Origin: Candidatus Omnitrophota bacterium
GTDB taxonomy: Bacteria; Omnitrophota; Gorgyraeia; Gygaellales; Profunditerraquicolaceae
Direction of reading: 5' to 3'
DNA: 11,381 bases
Assembly (NCBI GenBank): GCA_016212045.1
Contig: JACRHO010000064.1
Location: forward strand, 1 to 11,381
The stretch's first letter is position 1; each line of letters begins with the position of its first letter. Below, in pieces: positions 5,645 through 11,381 of the stretch. Made by a program: the position numbers and the translations under genes. Below the pieces are notes generated by a model. That model worked only from the letters and a program-made list of their open reading frames with translations. It was not told the DNA's origin and did no database searches.

Positions 5645-6796
5645 TTACTTCGCCATCTCCTTGATTAATTGTAAGGCAATAATATTTCGCTGTATTTGAT
5701 TTGTCCCTTCATAAATCTGGGTAATCTTAGCGTCGCGCACATATTTTTCAACTGGATAATCGCGCATATAGCCGTAGCCGCCGAAAATCTGCAAGGCATC
5801 AACCGCCACCTTCATCGCCACATCCGAGGCATACATCTTGCTCATTGCTGATTCCTTAGCCACATCTTTAACCCCGGCATCAACCATTCTGGCGGTAGAA
5901 TAAACTAGAGCCCTCGCTGCCTCTACTTCTGTGGCCATATCCGCTAACATCCACTGAATCCCCTGAAAACTAGAAATCGACCTTCCAAACTGCTGCCTCT
6001 CCTTGGCATATTTTACTGCCAACTCCAATGCCCCCTGGGCAATCCCTAAGGCCTGGGCTGCCACTCCCGGACGGGACATATCAAAGGTCTTCATCGTGAC
6101 AATAAAAACCAAGCCTTCTATGACCAATAGATTTTCTTCCGGAACCTTGCAATCAGTAAAAATTAACTCGCGCGTAGAAGAGGCGCGGATGCCGAACTTA
6201 TCCTCTTTTTTGCCAAAAGTAAATCCGGGTGTACCTTTCTCCACAATAAATGCCGAGGCCCCTCTTGCGCCCTTGGTTTTATCGGTCATGGCAATCACCA
6301 CATAAGTTTGGGCATCACCGCCATTAGTAATGAAGTGCTTTAGCCCATTGAGAATATAATGTTTACCTTGTTTTTTAGCCGTGGTCTTGATGGCTGAAGC
6401 ATCAGAGCCGGCCTCCGGTTCAGTGATGGCAAAGGCGGCGACAACTTTGCCCTTGGCTAAGTCCGGCAGATATTTCTTTTTTTGCTCTTCATTGCCAAAA
6501 AGCACAATGGGAAAAGTCCCTAAGGCCGAGGCAGCGTAGCAGACAGCTATCCCGCCGCAGGCGCGGGAAAATTCCTCTGTGGCTAGACACAGATTTAAGA
6601 CGCTTGTTCCCATCCCGCCATACTCCTGCGGAACAAATAAACCGAATAAATCCGACTCGGCAATGACCTTAATTACTTCCCAGGGGTATTCTTCGGACTG
6701 GTCATACTTAGCCGCCTGCGGCCGGATTTTCTCTTCAGCGATCCTGTGGGCTAAATCCTTAATCATCTTCTGCTCTTCACTTAATAGGTAATCCAT
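5645..6796 (-). CDS. Acyl-CoA dehydrogenase (short/medium-chain, Bcd/CarC-like)
   Basis: 383 aa, the usual length. It oxidises acyl-CoA to enoyl-CoA, or in bifurcating complexes reduces enoyl-CoA, using FAD and an Etf partner. Visible marks: the N-terminal helical domain (1-120), signature AFAITEPEAGSDA (121-133), the middle beta domain with LNGLKHFITNGG, the C-terminal helical domain with RQQFGRSISSFQGIQ, and IYEGTNQIQR, whose Glu363 is at the catalytic-base position of the butyryl/medium-chain group. The order dehydrogenase-etfB-ferredoxin etfA matches carCDE of caffeyl-CoA reductase. Butyryl-CoA or another enoyl-CoA is equally possible, since no hydratase, thiolase or CoA ligase is in view. 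Residues 221-236 (ENLLVIEGLVFIVTMK) are more hydrophobic than the family's usual GKEGEGF-type loop. The ATG has a GGAGGAGA SD. Confidence 0.95.
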   Translation of the reverse strand: MDYLLSEEQKMIKDLAHRIAEEKIRPQAAKYDQSEEYPWEVIKVIAESDLFGLFVPQEYGGMGTSVLNLCLATEEFSRACGGIAVCYAASALGTFPIVLFGNEEQKKKYLPDLAKGKVVAAFAITEPEAGSDASAIKTTAKKQGKHYILNGLKHFITNGGDAQTYVVIAMTDKTKGARGASAFIVEKGTPGFTFGKKEDKFGIRASSTRELIFTDCKVPEENLLVIEGLVFIVTMKTFDMSRPGVAAQALGIAQGALELAVKYAKERQQFGRSISSFQGIQWMLADMATEVEAARALVYSTARMVDAGVKDVAKESAMSKMYASDVAMKVAVDALQIFGGYGYMRDYPVEKYVRDAKITQIYEGTNQIQRNIIALQLIKEMAK

Positions 6797-6808
6797 TCTC
6801 TCCTCCTA

Positions 6809-6835
6809 CCCATTCCACCTACGAGGTGGAACGGG
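6809..6835. repeat. REP-like hairpin between the GNAT stop and the acyl-CoA dehydrogenase start
   Basis: CCCATTCCACCT (6809-6820), loop ACG, AGGTGGAACGGG (6824-6835): 12-bp arms with one mismatch that becomes a G-U pair in RNA. It begins 6 nt past the GNAT stop and lies just before the next gene's SD. A related sequence with the same CACCTACG-GGTGG core occurs at 9218-9248 in the same relation to a stop codon. Confidence 0.8.
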
Positions 6836-6841
6836 GGTTAC

Positions 6842-7291
6842 TTATAATTGTTTTATCATGGCTACTTCCTGACAATTGGGGAATTTGCAGCAGTTAATAC
6901 ATTCTGCCCAAATTTTATGGGGAAGGCAAGAGTTTTTTATTCTCTTAAAGCCTAACTTTTTAAAAAACTCCTGTTTATAGGTAAGGACAAAAATTTCTTT
7001 CGCGCCCAATTCCTCTGCTTCACTAAGACAGGTATAAACCAATTCTTTTCCGATGCCCTTTCTTTGTTTTTCCTTTTTTATTGCCAAAGATTTTATCTCC
7101 GCTAAATCATCCCAAGAGATATGCAGGGCGCAACAACCAATAATTTTATGATTTTCTTCCGCCACCCAGAAATCCCTCAAGGTTTCATATAATTCATTCA
7201 GCGAGCGAGGCAGCATCAGGTCTTCTTTTGCAAAGGCATTAATTAAACCCTGTATTTGTTTAATATCTTCTATCTTGGCTTTTCTTATCAT
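6842..7291 (-). CDS. GNAT N-acetyltransferase, ArgA-like (short N-acetylglutamate synthase type)
   Basis: 149 aa. One GNAT domain starts MIRKAKIEDI. The acetyl-CoA-binding motif A is at 66-84 (IKSLAIKKEKQRKGIGKEL, with Q76-R-K-G-I-G81), followed by FFKKLGFKRI, the usual last strand and helix. The tail ECINCCKFPNC (130-140), with C131, C134 and C140, is typical of the short GNATs annotated as amino-acid N-acetyltransferases that can perform the first step of arginine synthesis (glutamate to N-acetylglutamate). The start overlaps the glgC stop by 4 nt (ATGA), so translation is coupled, although there is no evident pathway link to glycogen metabolism. No other arg genes are nearby, so the substrate is inferred from family resemblance only. 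Confidence 0.85.
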   Translation of the reverse strand: MIRKAKIEDIKQIQGLINAFAKEDLMLPRSLNELYETLRDFWVAEENHKIIGCCALHISWDDLAEIKSLAIKKEKQRKGIGKELVYTCLSEAEELGAKEIFVLTYKQEFFKKLGFKRIKNSCLPHKIWAECINCCKFPNCQEVAMIKQL

Positions 7292-8514
7292 CTTATTTCT
7301 GTCCCCTTTGCCACCACCACAATCCCAGAGTCGCTTACATAAAATTTCTTTTTATCCTCTTCTAAATCATAACCGATCACCATACCCTGGGGAATATCCA
7401 CGTCCTTATCAATGATCGCCCTTTTTATCTTGGCATACCTGTTGACATTTACCCCTTCCATCAATATAGAGTCGTATACTTCAGAATAGCTATGAATTCT
7501 CACATTCGGAGAAAGAATTGAACGCTGGACTTTCCCACCGCTAATAATACAGCCGCCACTAACCAAGGAATCAAGCATCAAACCCACGCGGCCGGCAATC
7601 TCATCCCCGGAAAAAACGGTTTTTACCGGAGGAAACTGCTCCTGATAAGTCCTCAGGGGCCAGTCTCCGTCATAAAGATTAAATACAGGGTCAACCTGTA
7701 CCAGATCCAGATTGGCTTCATAATAGGCATCAATGGTTCCGATATCCCGCCAGTATTTGGCTTCTTTTTTATTTTCATCAAGAAAATTATATGCCGCCAC
7801 TTTTAGCCCTTTTTTAAGCATCTGAGGAATAATATCTTTGCCAAAATCATGGGAAGATTTATTCTTTTTGGCGTCGTCGCGCAATTCTGTTTCTATAACC
7901 TCGTGTTTAAAAACATAAATTCCCATTGAGGCATATATTTTATCCGGATTATGCGGGATGGTTTTGGGACTTGCGGGTTTCTCCTGAAAACCCTTTACTC
8001 TACCCAGGCTGTCTACTTCCACTACGCCCAAGAGCCCTGCCCTCTCTTTTTCTACCTCCACTACCCCGACAGTTAAATCTGCATCGGCTTGGCGATGAAA
8101 ATCAATCATCGTATAATAATTCATCTTATAAATATGGTCGCCAGCCAGAATCATAACCTCATCAGATTTATCCAGTTCCAATGTATATAGATTCTGATAA
8201 ATCGCATCCGCTGTCCCCAGATACCAAGATTCTCCGACCCTCTGCTGCGCCGGTAAAATCTCAATAAACTGCCCCAATTCTGAAGGCAGAATATTCCAGC
8301 CTAAACGGATATGCCGCTGTAAAGATGCGGACTTGTATTGGGTGAGCACATAAATTTTGCGCAGGCCCGAATTAATGCAATTACTCAGGGTAAAATCAAT
8401 GATTCTGTATATGCCGCCGAAAGGAACCGCCGGTTTGGTGCGGTCTTTAGTCAAAGGCCATAAACGCTCGCCTTTTCCGCCAGCCATAATAAATGTCAGG
8501 ACTCGGCGCATCAT
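7288..8514 (-). CDS. glgC: Glucose-1-phosphate adenylyltransferase (ADP-glucose pyrophosphorylase)
   Basis: Makes ADP-glucose and pyrophosphate from ATP and glucose 1-phosphate, the committed step of bacterial glycogen synthesis in the cytosol. The N-terminal nucleotidyltransferase domain shows MAGGKGERLWPLTKDRTKP (near 10-28), the GDH of LAGDHIYKMNY with its metal-binding Asp, GFQEKP, and SHDFGKDIIP. The C-terminal part (about 290-400) is a left-handed beta-helix with SILSPNVRI and GVNVNRYAKIKRAIID repeats that forms the allosteric domain. I place the start at the first ATG of the ATGATG pair (8512-8514), giving about 408 aa and the standard short lead before GGKGERL. A TTG at 8551-8553 would add 13 unlikely residues and has no SD. 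The nearest SD-like AAGGA (8531-8535) is 16 nt away and sits in the loop of a hairpin that touches the start codon. Confidence 0.96.
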   Translation of the reverse strand: MMRRVLTFIMAGGKGERLWPLTKDRTKPAVPFGGIYRIIDFTLSNCINSGLRKIYVLTQYKSASLQRHIRLGWNILPSELGQFIEILPAQQRVGESWYLGTADAIYQNLYTLELDKSDEVMILAGDHIYKMNYYTMIDFHRQADADLTVGVVEVEKERAGLLGVVEVDSLGRVKGFQEKPASPKTIPHNPDKIYASMGIYVFKHEVIETELRDDAKKNKSSHDFGKDIIPQMLKKGLKVAAYNFLDENKKEAKYWRDIGTIDAYYEANLDLVQVDPVFNLYDGDWPLRTYQEQFPPVKTVFSGDEIAGRVGLMLDSLVSGGCIISGGKVQRSILSPNVRIHSYSEVYDSILMEGVNVNRYAKIKRAIIDKDVDIPQGMVIGYDLEEDKKKFYVSDSGIVVVAKGTEIR

Positions 8515-8567
8515 CCCGTTACAAACCCCATCCTTTCTCCCGTTACTGACCAATAGTTTGTAACGGG
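8515..8567 (-). promoter_or_regulatory. Hairpin in the glgC leader abutting the start codon
   Basis: Perfect 12-bp inverted repeat CCCGTTACAAAC (8515-8526) / GTTTGTAACGGG (8556-8567). In the mRNA the 3' arm ends at the base before the glgC AUG, and the SD-like AAGGA at 8531-8535 is in the loop. A third copy of CCCGTTAC lies at 8539-8546, so alternative pairings are possible. This arrangement could control translation; no T-tract supports termination. Confidence 0.7.
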
Positions 8568-8575
8568 AATCATCT

Positions 8576-9169
8576 TTAGAAGACCCCCATTAGCCCGCGC
8601 CTAACCATCATCACGCCTATGGCCGCCAGCAGTATATACATTATTTTAGAAATTGCGCGTGTGCCGCCTGGGCCGATTAAACGCATAATCAGGTCAGCGC
8701 GAATAAGTGTCAGCCAGGCAATAAACATATTGATAATGAGAGCGGTAAAGGTAGGGATAATCCCAAAACTATCCAGCATCATCAGGGTAGTGGTTAAAAC
8801 TGCTGGGCCGGTGATTAAAGGCGTGCCTAAAGGAAAAACGCCGACGTCTTTATCGTGACCATTAGTCAGAAAGCCCTGTTTTGCTCCGGGAAGAAGCAGC
8901 CGCACTGCGATGATAAATAAAAGCCCGCCGCCGGCAATCTGGAAATCTGAAATAGTGATGCCCAAAATCCGCAAAACCCCTTTGCCGATGAACATAAAGA
9001 GAATTGCCAATACAGTAGCAGTAGTCACAGAGGCCCGGATAATTTTCTCCCGCTGTTTCTTATTGGCTGCCTCTACAAGGGAAATAAACACCGGGATATT
9101 GCCGATAGCATCCACTGCCACAAATATAGGTATAAACGTTAATATATAAGGTTTAAATATCTCTAACAT
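8576..9169 (-). CDS. MarC-family integral membrane protein
   Basis: 197 aa, normal for the MarC/YhgN/YchE family of inner-membrane proteins with six predicted helices. The two family hallmarks are VDAIGNIPVFISL (19-31) in the first helical repeat and FPLGTPLITGPAVLTTTLM (112-130) in the second, forming an internal pseudo-repeat. Further membrane segments are near 50-67, 77-93, 137-156 and 174-190. The biochemical role of the family is unsettled: the name comes from the E. coli mar locus, but a role in antibiotic resistance was not upheld. The ATG at 9167-9169 is supported by GGAA just upstream and by the family's conserved N-terminus. A promoter-like sequence at 9178-9206 would place the transcript start almost at the ATG. 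Confidence 0.93.
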   Translation of the reverse strand: MLEIFKPYILTFIPIFVAVDAIGNIPVFISLVEAANKKQREKIIRASVTTATVLAILFMFIGKGVLRILGITISDFQIAGGGLLFIIAVRLLLPGAKQGFLTNGHDKDVGVFPLGTPLITGPAVLTTTLMMLDSFGIIPTFTALIINMFIAWLTLIRADLIMRLIGPGGTRAISKIMYILLAAIGVMMVRRGLMGVF

Positions 9170-9177
9170 AGTTTCCT

Positions 9178-9206
9178 ATTATATATGATGAAAATGCCCC
9201 ATTCAA
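9178..9206 (-). promoter_or_regulatory. Sigma-70-like promoter immediately upstream of the MarC-family gene
   Basis: Minus strand TTGAAT (9206-9201), 17-nt spacer, TATAAT (9183-9178). The -10 is perfect and the -35 differs at two positions. The expected start near 9171 is only about 2 nt before the ATG, so the message would be leaderless or nearly so. It could be a chance match, since the gene may also be read from upstream. Confidence 0.55.
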
Positions 9207-9217
9207 GTGATAATTTA

Positions 9218-9248
9218 CCCTCTCTCACACCTACGCGGTGGGGAAGGG
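9218..9248. repeat. REP-like imperfect hairpin after the transporter stop codon
   Basis: CCCTCTCTCACACCT-ACG-CGGTGGGGAAGGG forms an imperfect stem around the same ACG loop as the element at 6809-6835 and shares its CACCTACG-GGTGG core. It begins right after the transporter's TAA (9249-9251). No U-tract follows on the transcript, so it looks like a repeat family member or mRNA 3' end stabiliser rather than a terminator. Confidence 0.65.
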
Positions 9249-10397
9249 TTATTCTATTTTACTAATCAATGGTAGGCATAAGAAACTGGTCAATGCCGAG
9301 ACTCCTATCAGCCACTTCAGGCCCACAATAGGTAGTAAAAACGCTCCGGAAAGATTGCTGGCGGTGAGGGCCAAATTACTAATGCTGCAAAGAAGCGCAA
9401 AGGAAGTCGCCTCCAGGCCTTTTACAGTATTTCTGGCCATAAAATCCATGACCATTAAGAAAATAAACATCCCTATCAGGCTGTAGGCCACATTATAAAT
9501 CACTGCGGTAGCAGGAGTATAATAAAGATAACTTAAGCTGGTGACTGCACCTAAGAATACCGAGATAAAAAGCCATTTTTTTATCTTTATCTTCTGGCTG
9601 AATTTATAATACAACAGGGCGCCGCTAATTTCAAATACCGTGCCAATGCTAGATAATCCCCCGATCCAGACCTTCCCCCATTTAAAGGTATCCCTCTGGA
9701 TAAAAAAAAGCGGCGTGCCAAAAGAAGGAGAATATTTATAGAGAAATATAAATAATCCCACAATGAGTAATTTCTTATTGGCAAATAATTGCTTTAAGTC
9801 TGATAAAAAGGCAGTTTTAGGTTTTCCAGCCGCAGCAACGGTCTCTTGATAAAAATAAGCAGTTATACCAACCAATATATAAACAGGTATCAGGCATAAA
9901 AATCCTCCCCTGTACCCCCATTTTTCCGCCAGATAACCGCCGAGTATTCCGGTGATTAACCCAGCAACTGAAATAGACATCCACTGCACGCTTTGAATTT
10001 TACCGGTGAGGTTATAAGCCTTGCCTTCTACGCACATAATCCCATCTACTGCCACATCGCGAAAGGCAGCATCAGTAGAAGTGATTAACAATATTGTCAC
10101 CAGTAAAATAATCGGCAGTTGCTGTAATCCTAAAAGTAAAACCAAAAGTATATCTATGCCTAAGGCAATAAATATCCAGATTTTTTTATTGAAAAAATTA
10201 TCTATAATATATCCTATTACTGGCTTTACTAACCAGGCAAGCGTAGTAATGCTGCCCAGGAACATTATTTTTTGGGGAGAAAAATGCAGGGTTTCTTTCA
10301 GGTAGTAGAATAATCCTTGGGAGGGAAGTGCCTCTATGCCTTGCGTGAAGTAAACCGCGCTACTTAATGCAAAGAGCCAGAAAAATTTCTTATTCAG
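9249..10397 (-). CDS. MFS transporter of the BT1 (folate/biopterin transporter-like) family, probable CTG start
   Basis: 382 aa multi-pass membrane protein. Seen: a first helix FFWLFALSSAVYFTQGIEAL (5-24), then LAWLVKPVIGYIID, which matches the conserved W-x-x-KP-x-x-G loop of the BT1/AmpG-type major facilitator group. The acidic helix TDAAFRDVAVDGIM follows with D109, D114 and D118, another BT1 mark, and about ten further hydrophobic segments. The substrate cannot be named. The first ATG (10263-10265) would remove helix one, yet the frame continues upstream as good transporter sequence to a stop at 10500-10502 without any ATG, GTG or TTG. A CTG at 10395-10397, with AAGGAG 9 nt upstream (10407-10412) and an 8-nt overlap with secG, is the best start. 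It is slightly shorter than typical relatives. Confidence 0.85.
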   Translation of the reverse strand: MNKKFFWLFALSSAVYFTQGIEALPSQGLFYYLKETLHFSPQKIMFLGSITTLAWLVKPVIGYIIDNFFNKKIWIFIALGIDILLVLLLGLQQLPIILLVTILLITSTDAAFRDVAVDGIMCVEGKAYNLTGKIQSVQWMSISVAGLITGILGGYLAEKWGYRGGFLCLIPVYILVGITAYFYQETVAAAGKPKTAFLSDLKQLFANKKLLIVGLFIFLYKYSPSFGTPLFFIQRDTFKWGKVWIGGLSSIGTVFEISGALLYYKFSQKIKIKKWLFISVFLGAVTSLSYLYYTPATAVIYNVAYSLIGMFIFLMVMDFMARNTVKGLEATSFALLCSISNLALTASNLSGAFLLPIVGLKWLIGVSALTSFLCLPLISKIE

Positions 10398-10734
10398 TCT
10401 TAGGCGCTCCTTCAGTAACCGGCACCTTTTTTTGAGGAAGGACTTCTGTTGCGGGAGTTTCTTCTTTAGCCGGTTGACTTTGAGTTTTGATATTGCGCAT
10501 TAAAGATTTGCTTTGTTGAGCCGCTAAAATCGCTAAACTAAGACAGGTAAGAAAAAATAAAATAGATAACACCGTAGTCGTGCGGGTAAGAAAGGTGTTG
10601 GTCTTTGTGCCAAACATTGACTCTACACCGGAAAAACTCTCTACCAACCCGCCGCCGCGGCCGGCCTGGATTAAGATTATGCCGATTAGTAAAAAACAAA
10701 TTATTGCATGTACGACAATTATTAAGGCAATCAT
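10390..10734 (-). CDS. secG: Preprotein translocase subunit SecG
   Basis: 114 aa. SecG is the small auxiliary subunit of the SecYEG channel in the inner membrane and assists SecA-driven export. It has helix one at about 3-22 (LIIVVHAIICFLLIGIILIQ), the family signature QAGRGGGLVESFSG (23-36) in the connecting loop, MFGTKTNTFLTRTT, then helix two at about 52-70. A charged, Pro/Glu/Lys-rich tail from about 75 is longer than in E. coli but common elsewhere. The start ATG overlaps the tpiA stop as ATGA (10731-10734), so translation is coupled. tpiA-secG adjacency is widespread in bacteria. The 3' end carries the SD and CTG start of the transporter. Confidence 0.96.
   Translation of the reverse strand: MIALIIVVHAIICFLLIGIILIQAGRGGGLVESFSGVESMFGTKTNTFLTRTTTVLSILFFLTCLSLAILAAQQSKSLMRNIKTQSQPAKEETPATEVLPQKKVPVTEGAPKTE
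10395..10412 (-). promoter_or_regulatory. SD plus CTG start of the BT1-like transporter inside secG
   Basis: AAGGAG at 10412-10407, a 9-nt spacer, then CTG at 10397-10395. This is the only SD-start combination in the stretch between the upstream in-frame stop and the first ATG, and it decides the start of the transporter gene. Confidence 0.6.
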
Positions 10735-11381
10735 TTTTTAACCTCGCTGGCCTTCTTGACAATACTCGCAAATGACTCAATGTTTAAACTTGCTCCGCCT
10801 ACTAACGCACCGTCAATATCTGGCTGAAGCATTAACTCGGTAATATTCTCTGGTCTTACACTACCTCCATATTGTATCCTTGCTATATCAGCTACCTCTC
10901 TATTATACATTTTTTCTAGGAGGCCTCTAATATATTTTTGCGCCTCTTCTGCCTGTTCTGGGGTAGCAGTTTTACCTGTGCCGATTGCCCAGACCGGCTC
11001 ATAGGCAATGACTATTTTAACTATCTCTTCTTCAGTGATATCTTTCAGTCCATTCTGAATATGATCATCTAAAACGGCAAAGGTTTTGTTGTTTTCTCTC
11101 TCTTTTAAAGTCTCTCCCACGCAGACAATCGGAGTTAAATCCTGTTTTAAAACTGCCTTTATTTTTTTATTCACCGTCTCATTAGTCTCGCCAAAATACT
11201 GCCGACGTTCAGAGTGTCCAATAATCACGAATTTACAGCCGGCATCTTTTAACAAGAGCGCAGAAACTTCTCCGGTAAAAGCGCCTTCGTCCTGCCAAAA
11301 ACAATCCTGGGCGCCTAATTGGATATTGGTATCCGCAATTACTTCTGCAACTTCGCTTAAGGTAGTATATGGCGGACAAAG
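10731..11381 (-). CDS. tpiA: Triosephosphate isomerase (5' end outside window)
   Basis: 216 residues are visible, open to the window edge, so roughly 35-40 N-terminal residues are missing, including the substrate-binding Asn/Lys near the start. The enzyme interconverts dihydroxyacetone phosphate and glyceraldehyde 3-phosphate in glycolysis and gluconeogenesis in the cytosol. In the visible part, LGAQDCFWQDEGAFTGEVS precedes IIGHSERR with the catalytic His (visible residue 56). YEPVWAIGTGK holds the catalytic Glu (visible residue 128) and the mobile loop 6. YGGSVRPEN and GALVGGASL form the phosphate-binding loops. A TTG at 11253-11255 is not the start: classic TIM sequence (CPPYTTLSEVAEVIADT) extends upstream of it. 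The stop TGA overlaps the secG ATG. Glycolytic neighbours such as pgk may lie upstream beyond the window. Confidence 0.97.
   Translation of the reverse strand, partial: LCPPYTTLSEVAEVIADTNIQLGAQDCFWQDEGAFTGEVSALLLKDAGCKFVIIGHSERRQYFGETNETVNKKIKAVLKQDLTPIVCVGETLKERENNKTFAVLDDHIQNGLKDITEEEIVKIVIAYEPVWAIGTGKTATPEQAEEAQKYIRGLLEKMYNREVADIARIQYGGSVRPENITELMLQPDIDGALVGGASLNIESFASIVKKASEVKK

Noticed and set aside
8551..8553. TTG as the glgC start
   Set aside because: Adds 13 residues without family similarity, has no SD and lies within the leader inverted repeat; the ATG pair at 8509-8514 fits GlgC N-termini.
10263..10265. ATG as the start of the BT1-like transporter
   Set aside because: Would remove the first membrane helix, which is encoded in frame just upstream with a good SD and a CTG codon.
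10538..10780. Minus-strand open frame of 80 codons overlapping secG and tpiA
   Set aside because: Arg-rich out-of-frame translation of two certain genes.
11253..11255. TTG as the tpiA start
   Set aside because: Conserved triosephosphate isomerase sequence continues upstream to the window edge, so the gene is cut by the window, not started here.

Overview
All recognisable genes in this window lie on the minus strand, so it reads from right to left as one or a few densely packed, co-directional gene strings. The sequence is AT-rich and shows ATGA stop/start overlaps and clear Shine-Dalgarno (SD) sites. The content is chromosomal and bacterial: SecG, triosephosphate isomerase, GlgC-type ADP-glucose pyrophosphorylase, a MarC-family protein, a BT1-type MFS transporter, an ArgA-like GNAT, and an acyl-CoA dehydrogenase with an electron-transfer flavoprotein. 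An EtfA carrying a two-cluster ferredoxin domain points to an anaerobe. Gene style and content would fit an uncultured phylum such as Omnitrophota, but that placement is a guess from gene style, not a demonstrated assignment.

Layout in transcription order: tpiA (5' end outside the window) overlaps secG, which overlaps a BT1-like transporter whose only sensible start is a CTG codon. A MarC-family gene with its own promoter-like sequence follows. Next come glgC, preceded by a hairpin that touches its start codon, and a GNAT overlapping glgC by 4 nt. Then comes acyl-CoA dehydrogenase - etfB - ferredoxin-etfA, the same order as carC-carD-carE of the electron-bifurcating caffeyl-CoA reductase. A 10-bp repeat array arranged as a long inverted repeat sits between etfB and etfA. 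The string ends with a secreted protein predicted to be an alpha/alpha toroid.

After a 364-bp non-coding interval, an excisionase-type HTH gene of 58 codons leads into smc. This interval holds a consensus sigma-70 promoter, a perfect 20-bp palindrome and three hairpin-forming inverted repeats. The smc gene fills the last 1905 bases and runs off the window end.

The most striking feature is in smc. The reading frame is interrupted exactly inside the Walker A P-loop by a complete 557-residue intein with a LAGLIDADG homing endonuclease. The splicing residues Cys1, the block B Thr/His, and the terminal His-Asn followed by Ser are all present. Removing it restores a perfect GPNGTGKS P-loop. No tRNA, rRNA or CRISPR array was seen.
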